NCBI RefSeq assembly: GCF_030700285.1
Contig: NZ_JAUYZJ010000012.1
Span: 84,793-148,792 of the forward strand
Source of the DNA: Methylobacterium sp. NEAU K
GTDB lineage: Bacteria; Pseudomonadota; Alphaproteobacteria; Rhizobiales; Beijerinckiaceae
Length of the DNA stretch: 64,000 nt
Reading direction: 5' to 3'
Below the pieces are notes generated by a model. That model searched no databases. It saw nothing but the letters and a program-made list of their open reading frames with translations, and was not told the origin of the DNA. Positions 1-8,302 of this stretch are shown here, in pieces; positions within the stretch are counted from its first letter, which is position 1; every line of letters starts with the position of its first letter. The position numbers and the translations under genes are program-made.

Positions 1-399
1 GAGCCCCTGGTGCGCGACCTGCAGGACCGGTTCCCGGAGGCGGAGATCGAGGGTGGCGACCCGGCCTTCGAGGCCTGGATGGCGCGGGTCATCGGCCTGG
101 TCGAGGCGCCGGGCGGCGGCCTCGACCTGCCCCTCGATATCCGCGGCACCGCGTTCCAGCAGCGGGTCTGGGAGGCGCTTCGGAGGATTCCGGTCGGGTC
201 GACCGCGACCTACGCGGAGATCGCCCGCGCCATCGGGGCCCCGACCGCCATGCGGGCCGTCGCCCAGGCCTGCGGGGCGAACCCCCTCGCGGTGGCGATC
301 CCGTGCCACCGGGTGGTGCGCTCGGACGGGTCCCTGTCCGGCTACCGCTGGGGCGTCGCCCGCAAGCGCGACCTGCTCGCGCGCGAGGCCGAGGATTAG
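1..399 (+). CDS. ada: Ada-type methylated-DNA--cysteine methyltransferase, C-terminal part (5' end outside window)
   Basis: The reading frame is open from base 1, so the gene begins before the window. What is visible is the O6-methylguanine-DNA methyltransferase domain, which moves alkyl groups from DNA to its own cysteine. The acceptor is in the motif PCHRVV (codon 304-306), preceded by the wing/helix residues around GTAFQQRVWEALRRIP. The residues before the domain (VRDLQDRFP) read like the linker of bifunctional Ada rather than the start of a stand-alone Ogt, so an N-terminal AraC/zinc part probably lies to the left. It ends with TAG. Inference: part of the adaptive response to alkylation. 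Confidence 0.85.
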   Translation, partial: EPLVRDLQDRFPEAEIEGGDPAFEAWMARVIGLVEAPGGGLDLPLDIRGTAFQQRVWEALRRIPVGSTATYAEIARAIGAPTAMRAVAQACGANPLAVAIPCHRVVRSDGSLSGYRWGVARKRDLLAREAED

Positions 400-897
400 G
401 GGGAACCAAGGGCGCGCAGCTTTGCCGTTCTCGCCCTATTGCTTCCCGGGCACAGGAAGGGTGCGCGGAATGCGGCCCTCGGTTCGTTGCAGAACGGCAA
501 AGCGATCGCAGGTGAAGGCGCGATTAGCTCAGGCGCTTGAGAACGCAACGGACACCTGATCAGCCGCACCGTCATCCCTGGACCGCGCAGCGCTGCCCCG
601 GAATGACGGTGTGATGTGTGCTGCCGCCGGGCTCCCGCATGGATCGGAGAGCGAGAGACTCTCACGAAACGCCCGCTGCGCCGTAGCGCCTGGAGAGAGA
701 GATCTCCCGGTGATCGGAAATTTGGTGAGAGGCTCCAGACCTCGGAATTCGATGACCCCTCCGGCAAGCTCATCTATCGCGCGATGGGCCTGATCCCGAA
801 TTGCATCGCACCGGCATTCCAGGCGTCCGGGCTGGGGGCGCCTCTCATCCAAGACAATTGGTGACACCGGCCGGTGCTCCAGACGGCGGGCCGCCGA
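400..897. other. Gene-free spacer between ada and the DUF5666 gene
   Basis: No convincing gene was found on either strand. Short open frames here have no ribosome binding site, no recognisable domain and look like GC-driven shadows. The stretch contains one palindromic element (listed separately). The two flanking genes converge on it, so no promoter is expected. Confidence 0.6.
567..611. repeat. REP-like palindromic element
   Basis: Perfect 9-bp inverted arms, CACCGTCAT at 567-575 and ATGACGGTG at 603-611, enclose a 27-nt GC-rich core. Inverted repeats ending in GTCAT / ATGAC are common dispersed intergenic elements in Hyphomicrobiales genomes (recollection, not checked). It sits between convergent genes and could also act as a transcript-end hairpin. 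Confidence 0.5.
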
Positions 898-2232
898 TCA
901 ACGCCGTCCCCCCGCGCCGGATGGCCCACCAAAGCCTCCCGGGCCGCCACCGCCGCCCATCGGTCCGCCAAAGCCCCCGGGGGGTGCGCCTGGTCCGCCC
1001 GGGAACGGACTGGCTCCCCCGGGCGGCGCGCCGCCGAAGCCGCGCGCGGCACCGAACCCGCCGGGTGCCTGTACACCGGGGATGCTGCCCGCGCCGGGGC
1101 GCGTATCGATGGTGGGGCCGCGGGGCTCGCCGATCCCGCCGAACGTACCCGGCCGGCCACCGGGCTCGGCGCCGAAGCGTCCGGGAGCCTCGTGCGGCAG
1201 CTCCGGCAGCTCCGGCAGCTCCGGCAGGTTGGGCAGGTCCAGCCGGTCGCGCTCGCGTTCGAGCCGGGACGCGTCCGGCTGCCGGGGCGGCTCCGGTGCG
1301 ATCCGGTCCTCGACCCTGAGCCGATCCACCGTGAGGCCGCCATCCTGCGCGACGTCGGCGGTCAGCACCGCCCGCACGCTGCCCTGGCGCGGCACCCGTA
1401 GCCCCGCGCGTCCCGCCACGGCCAAGCCCGAGCCGAGGTCGAGCCTCGCCCCCGCACGGCCGATATAGGCCTCGATGGACACCTGCTTCAGGCCCGGCGG
1501 GAACGGCAGCCCGATCTGCGCCGCGTTGGTCACGCTGAGGATGCCGCCCTCCGCCGCACCCGTCACCAGGGCGCGCTTGCCCGGCGGCAGCGCGTCCGCA
1601 CCCTTCAGGCGCAGGCCCCCGATCGCGAGCGCGCCGCCCGCGTCGCGCCGCACCGGCCCGGCGACGCGGTCCGTCCCGGATCCGCGCGGCTCGATCAGGC
1701 TCGCGACGATCACGCCGTCCGGGCGGCGCAGGCCACTCACGGCCACGCGGGCACCCGGCTTCCAGTCGCCCGCGAGTCCCGCGGTGGAGACCCGCTGGCC
1801 GAGCACGATCATCCGCCCCGGCGCAACCGCCTCGACCGGTCCGACAACCTCGCTCGTCACGTCGATGCGGCGCGTGCCGAGGCCGCCGGCTTCCGGCCGC
1901 GCGACCACGTGCACGACCTGACCGATCCTGAGATCCGCCACCCTGGCGGGCTCCCCGTCGATCCGCACCTCCACTTCAGGCGGGTAGGCGATGCGCAGAT
2001 CGTTGACGATGATCGAGCCGAAGCGGCGGATCGTGCCGATCACCCCGGTGCCGCCGATGCCGCGGTCCCCTTCACCGAGGGAGCCGTCCCGGGGCTCCTC
2101 GATCATCTTCATCCCGGTGCCGCCGATACCCTGATCGCGCGGGGTCTCCTGGGGCCGGGCGGTGGCCGGAAGCAGGGTTGCGGCGCCCGCGAGCAGGCGC
2201 AGGACGAAACGGCGGTTTGGCGAGGCGTGCAC
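898..2232 (-). CDS. DUF5666 domain-containing exported protein
   Basis: A 444-aa protein. The N-terminus carries a twin-arginine-like signal (NRRFVLRLLAG) followed by a hydrophobic stretch and a probable cleavage site near residue 27. The mature part begins with two copies of the short motif GIGGTG (RDQGIGGTG, DRGIGGTG), then a repeated beta-rich region of the DUF5666 type (GSIIVNDLRI, RIGQVVHVVA), typically found in secreted proteins of unknown function. The last ~90 residues are Gly/Pro-rich low complexity. It lies 12 nt after the DUF6502 gene on the same strand, so the two are probably one transcript. Function is not known. Confidence 0.75.
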   Translation of the reverse strand: MHASPNRRFVLRLLAGAATLLPATARPQETPRDQGIGGTGMKMIEEPRDGSLGEGDRGIGGTGVIGTIRRFGSIIVNDLRIAYPPEVEVRIDGEPARVADLRIGQVVHVVARPEAGGLGTRRIDVTSEVVGPVEAVAPGRMIVLGQRVSTAGLAGDWKPGARVAVSGLRRPDGVIVASLIEPRGSGTDRVAGPVRRDAGGALAIGGLRLKGADALPPGKRALVTGAAEGGILSVTNAAQIGLPFPPGLKQVSIEAYIGRAGARLDLGSGLAVAGRAGLRVPRQGSVRAVLTADVAQDGGLTVDRLRVEDRIAPEPPRQPDASRLERERDRLDLPNLPELPELPELPHEAPGRFGAEPGGRPGTFGGIGEPRGPTIDTRPGAGSIPGVQAPGGFGAARGFGGAPPGGASPFPGGPGAPPGGFGGPMGGGGGPGGFGGPSGAGGRR

Positions 2233-2244
2233 CGGCCGGCCCCC

Positions 2245-3090
2245 TCAACGCCCGTCCGTGGGCCGGGCCGGCGGCACGGCCTCCGAATAAACGTAGAGGC
2301 CGAAATTCCAGCGGTGGTCGCCGCCGGGGTCCGTCTGGCAGGCGGCGTGGGCCTCCCGGTTGGCCTGCTGCAGGGCCTCCATGGCGATTTCGCGGGCCCG
2401 CGCCTCGAGCTTGGCCGCGAGTTCCTTGGAGAGCCCGTCATAATGGACGGCGCGTTCGAGGAAGCGTGGCGTCTCGCCGACGATGTTGGCCACGCTGGCC
2501 GCGATGTGGTCGTGCAGGTTGCGGCCGAAATAGTAGAGCTGCGGCTCGCCCGAGCCGTCCCCGCGCGGGACATAGGCGGCTTCCGCTAGCACGATCCGGT
2601 CCTGCGCATCCGTGAAGGCGAGCCCCCGGTCGAGCCACTCGTCGAGCACCGCCCGGGGCCGGAGGTCGCGGGTCACCCCGGAGACCAGGACCTCGAAGGA
2701 CGGCGCGCCCTCGTCGGCGGTCCGCGGCAGCGGCAGTGGCTGCCCCTGCGGATCGGTGAAGGCCGGGTCCGCGATCCAGCGCGCGATGATCCGGCTGGTG
2801 CGCGAGACCACGGCCGGCACGGCGCTCACCGGAGCGCCGGCGCCGCGCAGGCGCCGCACCTCCTTGCGATGGATGCCGGTGAGAAGGGAGACGCGGCTGT
2901 CCGTCTGCTCCTTGCCGGGCAGCGCAAAATCGTACTCGGCCACGTTCACGTAGAGTTCGCGCAGCAGGTCGGTGAGGGCGGGGAACGTGATCCCGCGTGC
3001 CACCAGCAGGCGGACCAGCGGCCGCAGCAGTCGCGCCAGGGGCGCGTGCAGGCTGACGCCCTCCGGCGGTGTGTCGGCAGTCTGGGACAT
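2245..3090 (-). CDS. DUF6502 family protein, possible HTH regulator
   Basis: A 281-aa protein recognised as DUF6502. Residues 65-82 (SRVSLLTGIHRKEVRRLR) look like the turn and recognition helix of a helix-turn-helix, which suggests DNA binding; this is inference. It has no signal peptide or membrane segment. It is the first gene of a two-gene unit with the DUF5666 gene and is divergent from the small gene at 3243. The spacer between them carries repeated GACGTGGGA motifs that could be its own operators. Confidence 0.75.
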   Translation of the reverse strand: MSQTADTPPEGVSLHAPLARLLRPLVRLLVARGITFPALTDLLRELYVNVAEYDFALPGKEQTDSRVSLLTGIHRKEVRRLRGAGAPVSAVPAVVSRTSRIIARWIADPAFTDPQGQPLPLPRTADEGAPSFEVLVSGVTRDLRPRAVLDEWLDRGLAFTDAQDRIVLAEAAYVPRGDGSGEPQLYYFGRNLHDHIAASVANIVGETPRFLERAVHYDGLSKELAAKLEARAREIAMEALQQANREAHAACQTDPGGDHRWNFGLYVYSEAVPPARPTDGR

Positions 3091-3110
3091 GGTTTCATCG
3101 TTAGCGGAAG

Positions 3111-3221
3111 TGACGTGGGAGACAATCCCACACCGTGCGTTCCCGCACCTGGACTCATCGATTTCGGATTGACGTGGGAATTTTGCACACGTAACTACGA
3201 GACGTGGTCAAATTTCCCACG
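3111..3221. promoter_or_regulatory. Divergent promoter region with repeated TGACGTGGGA motifs
   Basis: TGACGTGGGA occurs exactly twice in the same orientation, at 3111-3120 and 3170-3179. A third, shorter copy (GACGTGG) is at 3201-3207. The reverse complement appears as TCCCAC at 3126-3131 and TTCCCACG at 3214-3221, so each forward copy flanks or faces an inverted half: GTGGGA-N5-TCCCAC at 3115-3131 and CGTGG-N9-CCACG at 3203-3221. This spacing is what repeated operators for a dimeric regulator look like. The adjacent HTH-like DUF6502 protein is the obvious candidate, by inference. Confidence 0.55.
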
Positions 3222-3242
3222 CAGAGAGCGGAGCCCGGGGCG

Positions 3243-3572
3243 ATGACGGTCGAGACGCGCAGACTGATGACCGAAGCGTTGCCGCCCCTCACGCTCCCGA
3301 CGCCGGTTTCCCGCCGTTCCCGGCAGACCAACCCCCTGCCGCGGTTGAGGCGCATCGCCTGCGTCCTCGCCGCGCTCGCACTGCCCGCCTTCGGTATCGC
3401 CGCCGCGGACACGGTCCACCGCGTCGGTGAAGCGAAGGCGTCGCAGGCCGCCGCCCCGGTCAACCCCTCTGACGGGGCGGCGGCACCCTCCGGTGGCACT
3501 ACGCCCGTGCGGGCCAGGAGAGCCGTCAGGACGGCCACGCTCGATGTCTCGCGCGGGGAGGTCCGCGCGTGA
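3243..3572 (+). CDS. Small hypothetical protein with one hydrophobic segment
   Basis: A 109-aa product if it starts at the ATG at 3243; an in-frame start at 3204 would fall inside the operator-like repeats. The N-terminal 40 residues are basic (RRSRQTNPLPRLRR) and are followed by one hydrophobic segment (IACVLAALALPAFGIAAA), so it is probably membrane-anchored or exported. The rest is Ala/Pro/Thr-rich with no recognisable domain. Its stop overlaps the GTG of the next small ORF (GTGA). Not recognised. The promoter arrangement suggests co-regulation with the DUF6502/DUF5666 pair. Confidence 0.5.
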   Translation: MTVETRRLMTEALPPLTLPTPVSRRSRQTNPLPRLRRIACVLAALALPAFGIAAADTVHRVGEAKASQAAAPVNPSDGAAAPSGGTTPVRARRAVRTATLDVSRGEVRA

Positions 3573-3703
3573 TCACGATGCCCCAGCCCGTCGGCGACCG
3601 CACCCGGCAGGAACCCACCTGCGGCGGCGCGCCGATCCTCGATCTCGCGCTCTGCCTCATCCTCTCGGTGACCGTGGTCGGCCTGCTGATTCTGGCGCTC
3701 TGA
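3569..3703 (+). CDS. 44-aa single-pass membrane peptide
   Basis: Starts with GTG overlapping the preceding stop by the GTGA arrangement typical of translational coupling. An internal ATG is at codon 4. About 20 polar residues are followed by a continuous hydrophobic helix (ILDLALCLILSVTVVGLLIL) that runs almost to the TGA. No family was recognised. The evidence is the coupling, the membrane helix and the clean stop; homology is untested. Confidence 0.45.
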   Translation: MITMPQPVGDRTRQEPTCGGAPILDLALCLILSVTVVGLLILAL

Positions 3704-4224
3704 CCCCGCGGCTTGGCTGCCCCACAAGGGCCCCACGAGCCCATGTCCGTGTCGCGCGCTGCCCCCGCCGACCCTGAATATCTTATCTGGCCCGGAATCC
3801 GGGCCGGCCCGAAGGTCGCCTACGCGCTCCAAGACGGCAGCCGTGACAGCGGCAACCGGTCCGGCGGCTGCATCGACGACGCTTTCGCGGGACGCTCTCC
3901 GTCGAAGTGAGGGCTCCAGAACGCGAAGCCGGCCCCGGGTCCTTGAAACGATTTGCCGCCATACCGGATTCTGAGTTCATTATGGTGCCGGCAAATAAGA
4001 TCGCCGCTTCGAGACGATCGGGTCCGTTTTTATTACCGATGCTAGACAATATTGGCATCGTTCGATCTTGACGGTACGGCTGCCCTGAGTCGGTATATGT
4101 GGCGTTCGGCTTTGCGAATCCGCCCACCGGTCGAGACTGTTCGCGGCGGGCCGGAGACGCTGGTGCCGAATGCCGCCGGTGTCTCTCCGCGCGGCGTCAG
4201 GAGGCAGCTCGGACAGGACCGGCC
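3704..4224. other. Spacer before the PLA2-like gene, locally AT-rich
   Basis: No gene can be supported with confidence. A 55-codon frame from an ATG at 3743 to 3910 has no clear ribosome binding site and no known domain. Bases 3955-4070 are clearly lower in GC than their surroundings (runs such as TTCATTATGG and TTTTTATTACC), which may mark a promoter region or imported DNA. Confidence 0.4.
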
Positions 4225-4602
4225 GTGAACGCTCCCAGCCTGAACCCAATCGCGACGGTGCTGTTCGCCATCGGACTCTCCGCCTGTGCCGCTACGGCTT
4301 GGGCGCAGGAAATCGTTCTGCCCGGGCCGTCCGGGCCGGGGGGCATCCTGGTCTACGGGAATTTCTGCGGCCCCGGGAGCCGCGGCCCCGGCTACAAGCC
4401 GATCGACCGCCTGGATCTCGCCTGCGCCCGACACGACGCCTGCTACCCGGACCCGGCCTCGGGAAGGCTGCCGAGCTGCGCCTGCAACCGCGGTCTCCAG
4501 GTCGAGGCGGGATTGGTCGCCCGCGACCCGCGGGCACCGGCCCATACGCGCGAGGCGGCGCAGTTCATCTCCGACCTTGCTGCCGCGCTGCCCTGCCAGT
4601 AG
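4225..4602 (+). CDS. Secreted phospholipase A2-like protein
   Basis: 125 aa from a GTG preceded by an AGGAGG-like sequence at about 4197-4205; the longer upstream frame has a poor N-terminus. Residues 1-28 form a signal peptide ending AWAQ. The mature part carries YGNFCGPG (44-51), like the calcium loop of PLA2 folds, followed by CARHDACY (67-74), matching the C-x2-HD active-site pattern in which His and Asp do catalysis. Several further Cys could form disulfides. Prokaryotic secreted PLA2s hydrolyse the sn-2 ester of phospholipids. Assignment rests on these motifs only; the precise substrate is unknown. Confidence 0.6.
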   Translation: MNAPSLNPIATVLFAIGLSACAATAWAQEIVLPGPSGPGGILVYGNFCGPGSRGPGYKPIDRLDLACARHDACYPDPASGRLPSCACNRGLQVEAGLVARDPRAPAHTREAAQFISDLAAALPCQ

Positions 4603-4647
4603 GCGGCGCCGGGCTGTCTATGCCGAGAGCGCCGCCGGTGGGGTAGG

Positions 4648-5277
4648 TCAGGCGGCGTCGGCGGGGCTAGCGGCCGCCTTGGGGCCGCCCTTGGCCACGC
4701 CGACCAGGGCCGGCCGCAGCACGCGGTCGCCGATGACGTAGCCCGCCTGCACGACCTGCACCACGGTGCCGGCCGGAACCTCCGGGTTCGGAACCTCGAA
4801 CATGGCCTGATGCCGGTTCGGGTCGAACTTCTGACCCTGCGGCTCGACGAGCTTCACCCCGTGGCGCTCCAGGGTCTTGGCCAGATCGCGCTCGGTCAGC
4901 TCGATCCCGTCGATCAGGCCCTTGAGCGCGCCGTCGGCCGAGGCCTTCGCGTCGGCCGGGACGCTGTCGAGGGCCCGGCGGATGTTGTCGGCGACGTTGA
5001 GCACGTCCCGGGCGAAGTTCGTGACCGCGTAGGAGCGCGCGTCCGCGATCTCCCGCTCGGTCCGGCGGCGCAGATTCTCCATCTCGGCGAGGGTGCGCAG
5101 CATCCGGTCCTTCAACTCGTCGCGCTCGGCCGTGAGCAGGGCCAGGGCCTCCGCGACAGGATCGACGGACTTCGCCTCGGCGCCCTTGTCGGCGGACGCG
5201 GTGTCCTGGGCGGCGCCGGCACCGGCTTCGAACGTGGTCTGGCGCTGGTCATCCTGGGGCATGTCGTTGCTCGTCAT
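4648..5277 (-). CDS. grpE: Nucleotide exchange factor GrpE
   Basis: 209 aa. GrpE is the ADP/ATP exchange factor and thermosensor of the DnaK chaperone. The acidic disordered N-terminus (~1-40) is followed by the long dimerising coiled coil ([30 protein letters not shown]) and the C-terminal beta domain with the family signature running through [23 protein letters not shown]. It lies downstream of glnD on the same strand with an 88-nt gap, which is long enough for its own promoter. No CIRCE element was seen there; heat-shock sigma control cannot be decided by eye. Confidence 0.95.
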   Translation of the reverse strand: MTSNDMPQDDQRQTTFEAGAGAAQDTASADKGAEAKSVDPVAEALALLTAERDELKDRMLRTLAEMENLRRRTEREIADARSYAVTNFARDVLNVADNIRRALDSVPADAKASADGALKGLIDGIELTERDLAKTLERHGVKLVEPQGQKFDPNRHQAMFEVPNPEVPAGTVVQVVQAGYVIGDRVLRPALVGVAKGGPKAAASPADAA

Positions 5278-5365
5278 CGCGTTTCAGTCGTCGGCGGGGA
5301 TGGGTGAGGGGCGATCGGAATCGGCGCTGATATCTGGCCAGGGGGCCGCGAAATCAACCCGGCGC

Positions 5366-8173
5366 TCACGCTTCGCGCGGCGGCGGCGCGGCGACCAGCG
5401 CCTCCAGCCCCTCGGCCTTGAGGGCGGCGACGTCCCCCGCGAAGACGTCCATCATCGCACTCCGGATCGCGGCCTGCCGGTCGGGCTGCGTCACCCGCGT
5501 GCCGGTGAGGTCGGTGACGTAGAAGACGTCCACGGCCCGCTCGCCGAAGGTGGCCACGTGCGCCGATGTGATGTTCAGCGACAGGCGGCTGAACGCCGTG
5601 GTCAGCTCGTAGAGCAGGCCGGGCCGGTCGAGGCCGGTTACCTCCACGACGGTCTCGCGGCTCGACAGGGCGTTGTCGATCGCCACGTCGGGCGGCACCA
5701 GGAAGGTCTTGGCCCGCGCGCTCGTCGGCGGGTGCTTGTCGGCGACGAGGTCGGCGATGCGGATCTCGCCCTTAAGCGCGCGCTCGATCGCGGCCGTGAT
5801 GCGCCGGGTCCGGCGCAGCTCGTCCTCGTCGCGCTCGAAGGCGCGGGAGATGAAGATCGTATCGAGCGCGAAGCCGTCCGTGGTGGTGAAGATCTGCGCG
5901 TCGACGATGTTGCTGCCGGCCGCCGCGCAGGCACCCGTTATGATGGCCAGCAGGCGCGGGTGGTCGGGCGAGTAGATGGTGATCTCGGTGACGCCGCGCA
6001 CCGGATCGAGTGCCACGTCGGTCGCGCTGGTGCGCCCCTCGCTGAGCGCGTCGCGCAGGAAGATGGCGTTCTTGAGCTGGCGCGTGCTCTCGACCTTCAG
6101 CCAATAGGCCTGGCCGTGGCGGGCCGCGTAGGCGTCGAACTCCTCAGGCCCCCATCCGGACAGCTGCTCGCGCAGGCTCATCTGGACGAGGCGCACCCGG
6201 TCGGTGCGGGCGATCTCGGAATGGCCACCCGAGAGGAACACCTCGGTCTCGTCGTAGAGAGTGCGGACCAGGGTGCCCTTCCAGGCGGTCCAGACGCCGG
6301 GGCCGACCGCGGTGATGTCGGCCACCGTCAGGATCGTCAGCAGCTTCAGCCGTTCCAGGCTCTGCACAACCGCGGCGAAGCGCTCGATCGTCTTGGCGTC
6401 CGAGAGGTCGCGGCTCTGCGCGGTCATCGACATCAGCAGGTGATGCTCGACGAGCCAGGTCACGGTCTCGGTCTCGGCCTGGCTCAGGCCGAAGCGGGGG
6501 CAGAGCTTCTCGGCGATCGCCGCGCCCGCGATCGAGTGGTCCTCCGGCCGGCCCTTGGCGATGTCGTGCAGCAGGATCGCCACGTAGAGCGCCGTGCGGT
6601 TGTGGATCGTGTGGACCAGGCGCGAGACCAGCGGGTAGGATTCCTCGGCGCGACCCGACTCGATGGCGGCCAGCACACCGACCGTGCGCAGAAGGTGCTC
6701 GTCCACCGTGAAGTGGTGGTACATGTTGAACTGCATCATCGCGACGATGCGGCCGAAATCGGGGATGAAGCGGCCGAGCACGCCCGCCTCGTTCATCTCG
6801 CGCAGGGCCTCCTCGGGGGCGTTCCGGGAGGTGAGGATGTCGATGAACAGGCGATTGGCCTCCGCATCCCCGCGCAGCGACGGGTTGATGAGGCGCAAGC
6901 TCCGGTTGGCCAGCCGCTTCGCATCCGGATGGATTGCGAGGTTGTGCCGGTCTGCGAGCCAGAACAGGCGGATCAGGTTGACCGGATCGCGCTCGAAGGC
7001 GTCCTCCGCGCGCAGGTTCACCCGCCCGTGGTCGATCCAGAAATCCTCCGCCTCCATGGCGGTGGCGCGGAAGCGGTCGCGGAACCGGCCAATCCAACGG
7101 TCGAGCACCGGCGTGCGCTTGGCGTGGCGTGCCTCCAGCTCGGCGCAGACGATTGCGGTGAGGTCGCCCACGTCCTTGGCGATGCGGAAATAGGCCTTCA
7201 TGAAGCGCTCGACGCCGGACAGGCCGCCCCGCGCCTCGTAGCCGAAGCGCTCGGCGATCCGGGGCTGCAGGCCGAAGGAGAGACGCTCCTCCGCCCGCTT
7301 GGTCACGAAGTGCATGTGGCAGCGCACCCGCCACAGGAACTCGTCGCAGCGCTCGAACAGCGCGTATTCCTCCTGGGTGAACAGGCCGGCGCCGATGAGC
7401 TCGATCTGGTCGCGCACCCGGTAGGTGTATTTCGCGATCCAGAACAGCGTGTTGAGGTCGCGCAGGCCGCCCTTGCCGTCCTTGACGTTGGGCTCCACGA
7501 GGTAGCGCGACAAGCCGGCCTTCGAGACCCGGGTGTCGCGCTCGCGCAGCTTCGCGTCCACGAATTCCGCCGCCGAGCCGACCACCAGTTCCGCGTCGAA
7601 GCGCGTCACCAGCTCCTCGAACAGGACCCGCGTGCCGAACAGGTAGCGCGCCTCCAGGAGGGCGGTGCGGATCGTCATGTCGGCCCGCGCCTCGCGCAGG
7701 CACTCTTCCACCGAGCGGGTGGCGTGGCCGACCTTCAGCTTCAGGTCCCACAGGACGTAGAGCATCGCCTCGACGACGCTCTCCGACCACGCGGTCTGCT
7801 TGTAGGGCAGCAGGAACAGCAGATCGATGTCGGAGCCGGGCGCCATCGTGCCCCGGCCGTAACCGCCGGTGGCGACCACCGCGAGCTGCTCGCCGGTCGA
7901 CGGGTTGTCGTTGGGATAGAGCCGCCAGACCACCGCGTCGTGGATCGCCCGCACCACGGCGTCGGTGAGCCTCGAGAGCGCCTGCGCGCAGCGGAGCCCG
8001 TTGCGGTCCTTCAGGAGCTGCGCCTCCGCGGCGCGGTGACCCTCCTCGATGACCCGGCGCAACTCGGGGACGAGGACGGCCCGGAGCTTGGTCGGCTCGC
8101 GGGCCTCGCGGTCGAGGTTCTCCAGGACCGTGGCGAGGGCGTCGACGGGATCGAACATGCCCTCCGTTAGCAT
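5366..8173 (-). CDS. glnD: [Protein-PII] uridylyltransferase / uridylyl-removing enzyme
   Basis: About 935 aa. GlnD modifies PII proteins with UMP when glutamine is low and removes it when glutamine is high. In order: a nucleotidyltransferase domain with GGYGRGTM and GSDIDLL (~113-119), a PII-uridylyltransferase linker, an HD hydrolase domain (HHFTVDEHLLRT, LLHDIAKG), and two C-terminal ACT domains (ITIYSPDHPRLLAII and VEVTGLDRPGLLYEL) that sense glutamine. The frame extends to 8254, but the ATG at 8173 gives the usual N-terminus; an ATG at 8158 after GGAGGG is an alternative. Convergence with the repair of nitrogen balance is supported by a glutaminase gene 15 kb away, not by operon structure. 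Confidence 0.95.
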   Translation of the reverse strand: MLTEGMFDPVDALATVLENLDREAREPTKLRAVLVPELRRVIEEGHRAAEAQLLKDRNGLRCAQALSRLTDAVVRAIHDAVVWRLYPNDNPSTGEQLAVVATGGYGRGTMAPGSDIDLLFLLPYKQTAWSESVVEAMLYVLWDLKLKVGHATRSVEECLREARADMTIRTALLEARYLFGTRVLFEELVTRFDAELVVGSAAEFVDAKLRERDTRVSKAGLSRYLVEPNVKDGKGGLRDLNTLFWIAKYTYRVRDQIELIGAGLFTQEEYALFERCDEFLWRVRCHMHFVTKRAEERLSFGLQPRIAERFGYEARGGLSGVERFMKAYFRIAKDVGDLTAIVCAELEARHAKRTPVLDRWIGRFRDRFRATAMEAEDFWIDHGRVNLRAEDAFERDPVNLIRLFWLADRHNLAIHPDAKRLANRSLRLINPSLRGDAEANRLFIDILTSRNAPEEALREMNEAGVLGRFIPDFGRIVAMMQFNMYHHFTVDEHLLRTVGVLAAIESGRAEESYPLVSRLVHTIHNRTALYVAILLHDIAKGRPEDHSIAGAAIAEKLCPRFGLSQAETETVTWLVEHHLLMSMTAQSRDLSDAKTIERFAAVVQSLERLKLLTILTVADITAVGPGVWTAWKGTLVRTLYDETEVFLSGGHSEIARTDRVRLVQMSLREQLSGWGPEEFDAYAARHGQAYWLKVESTRQLKNAIFLRDALSEGRTSATDVALDPVRGVTEITIYSPDHPRLLAIITGACAAAGSNIVDAQIFTTTDGFALDTIFISRAFERDEDELRRTRRITAAIERALKGEIRIADLVADKHPPTSARAKTFLVPPDVAIDNALSSRETVVEVTGLDRPGLLYELTTAFSRLSLNITSAHVATFGERAVDVFYVTDLTGTRVTQPDRQAAIRSAMMDVFAGDVAALKAEGLEALVAAPPPREA

Positions 8174-8302
8174 GATATGCCTACGCCGCCAGCTATGCGG
8201 TGATGCGCCGCGCAAAGCCGCTTCTCCTGACCCCGGATGGCCCCGCTCTATCACGGATGGCCCGTATGCCGCAGCCTGGCGCGGCGCGGCGGCAGACCTT
8301 GG

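Noticed and set aside
507..560. tRNA-like GCGATTAGCTCAGGCGCTTGAGAACGCAACGG in the spacer after ada
   Set aside because: Only a D-arm-like piece; no anticodon or T-arm and no acceptor pairing.
1190..1235. Short GGCAGCTCC tandem repeats in the DUF5666 gene as a microsatellite or CRISPR-like array
   Set aside because: They are codon repeats for an LPELPELPE run inside a coding region with no spacers.
5278..5365. Heat-shock (CIRCE or sigma-32) element before grpE
   Set aside because: No TTAGCACTC inverted repeat, and no convincing -35/-10 pair by eye.
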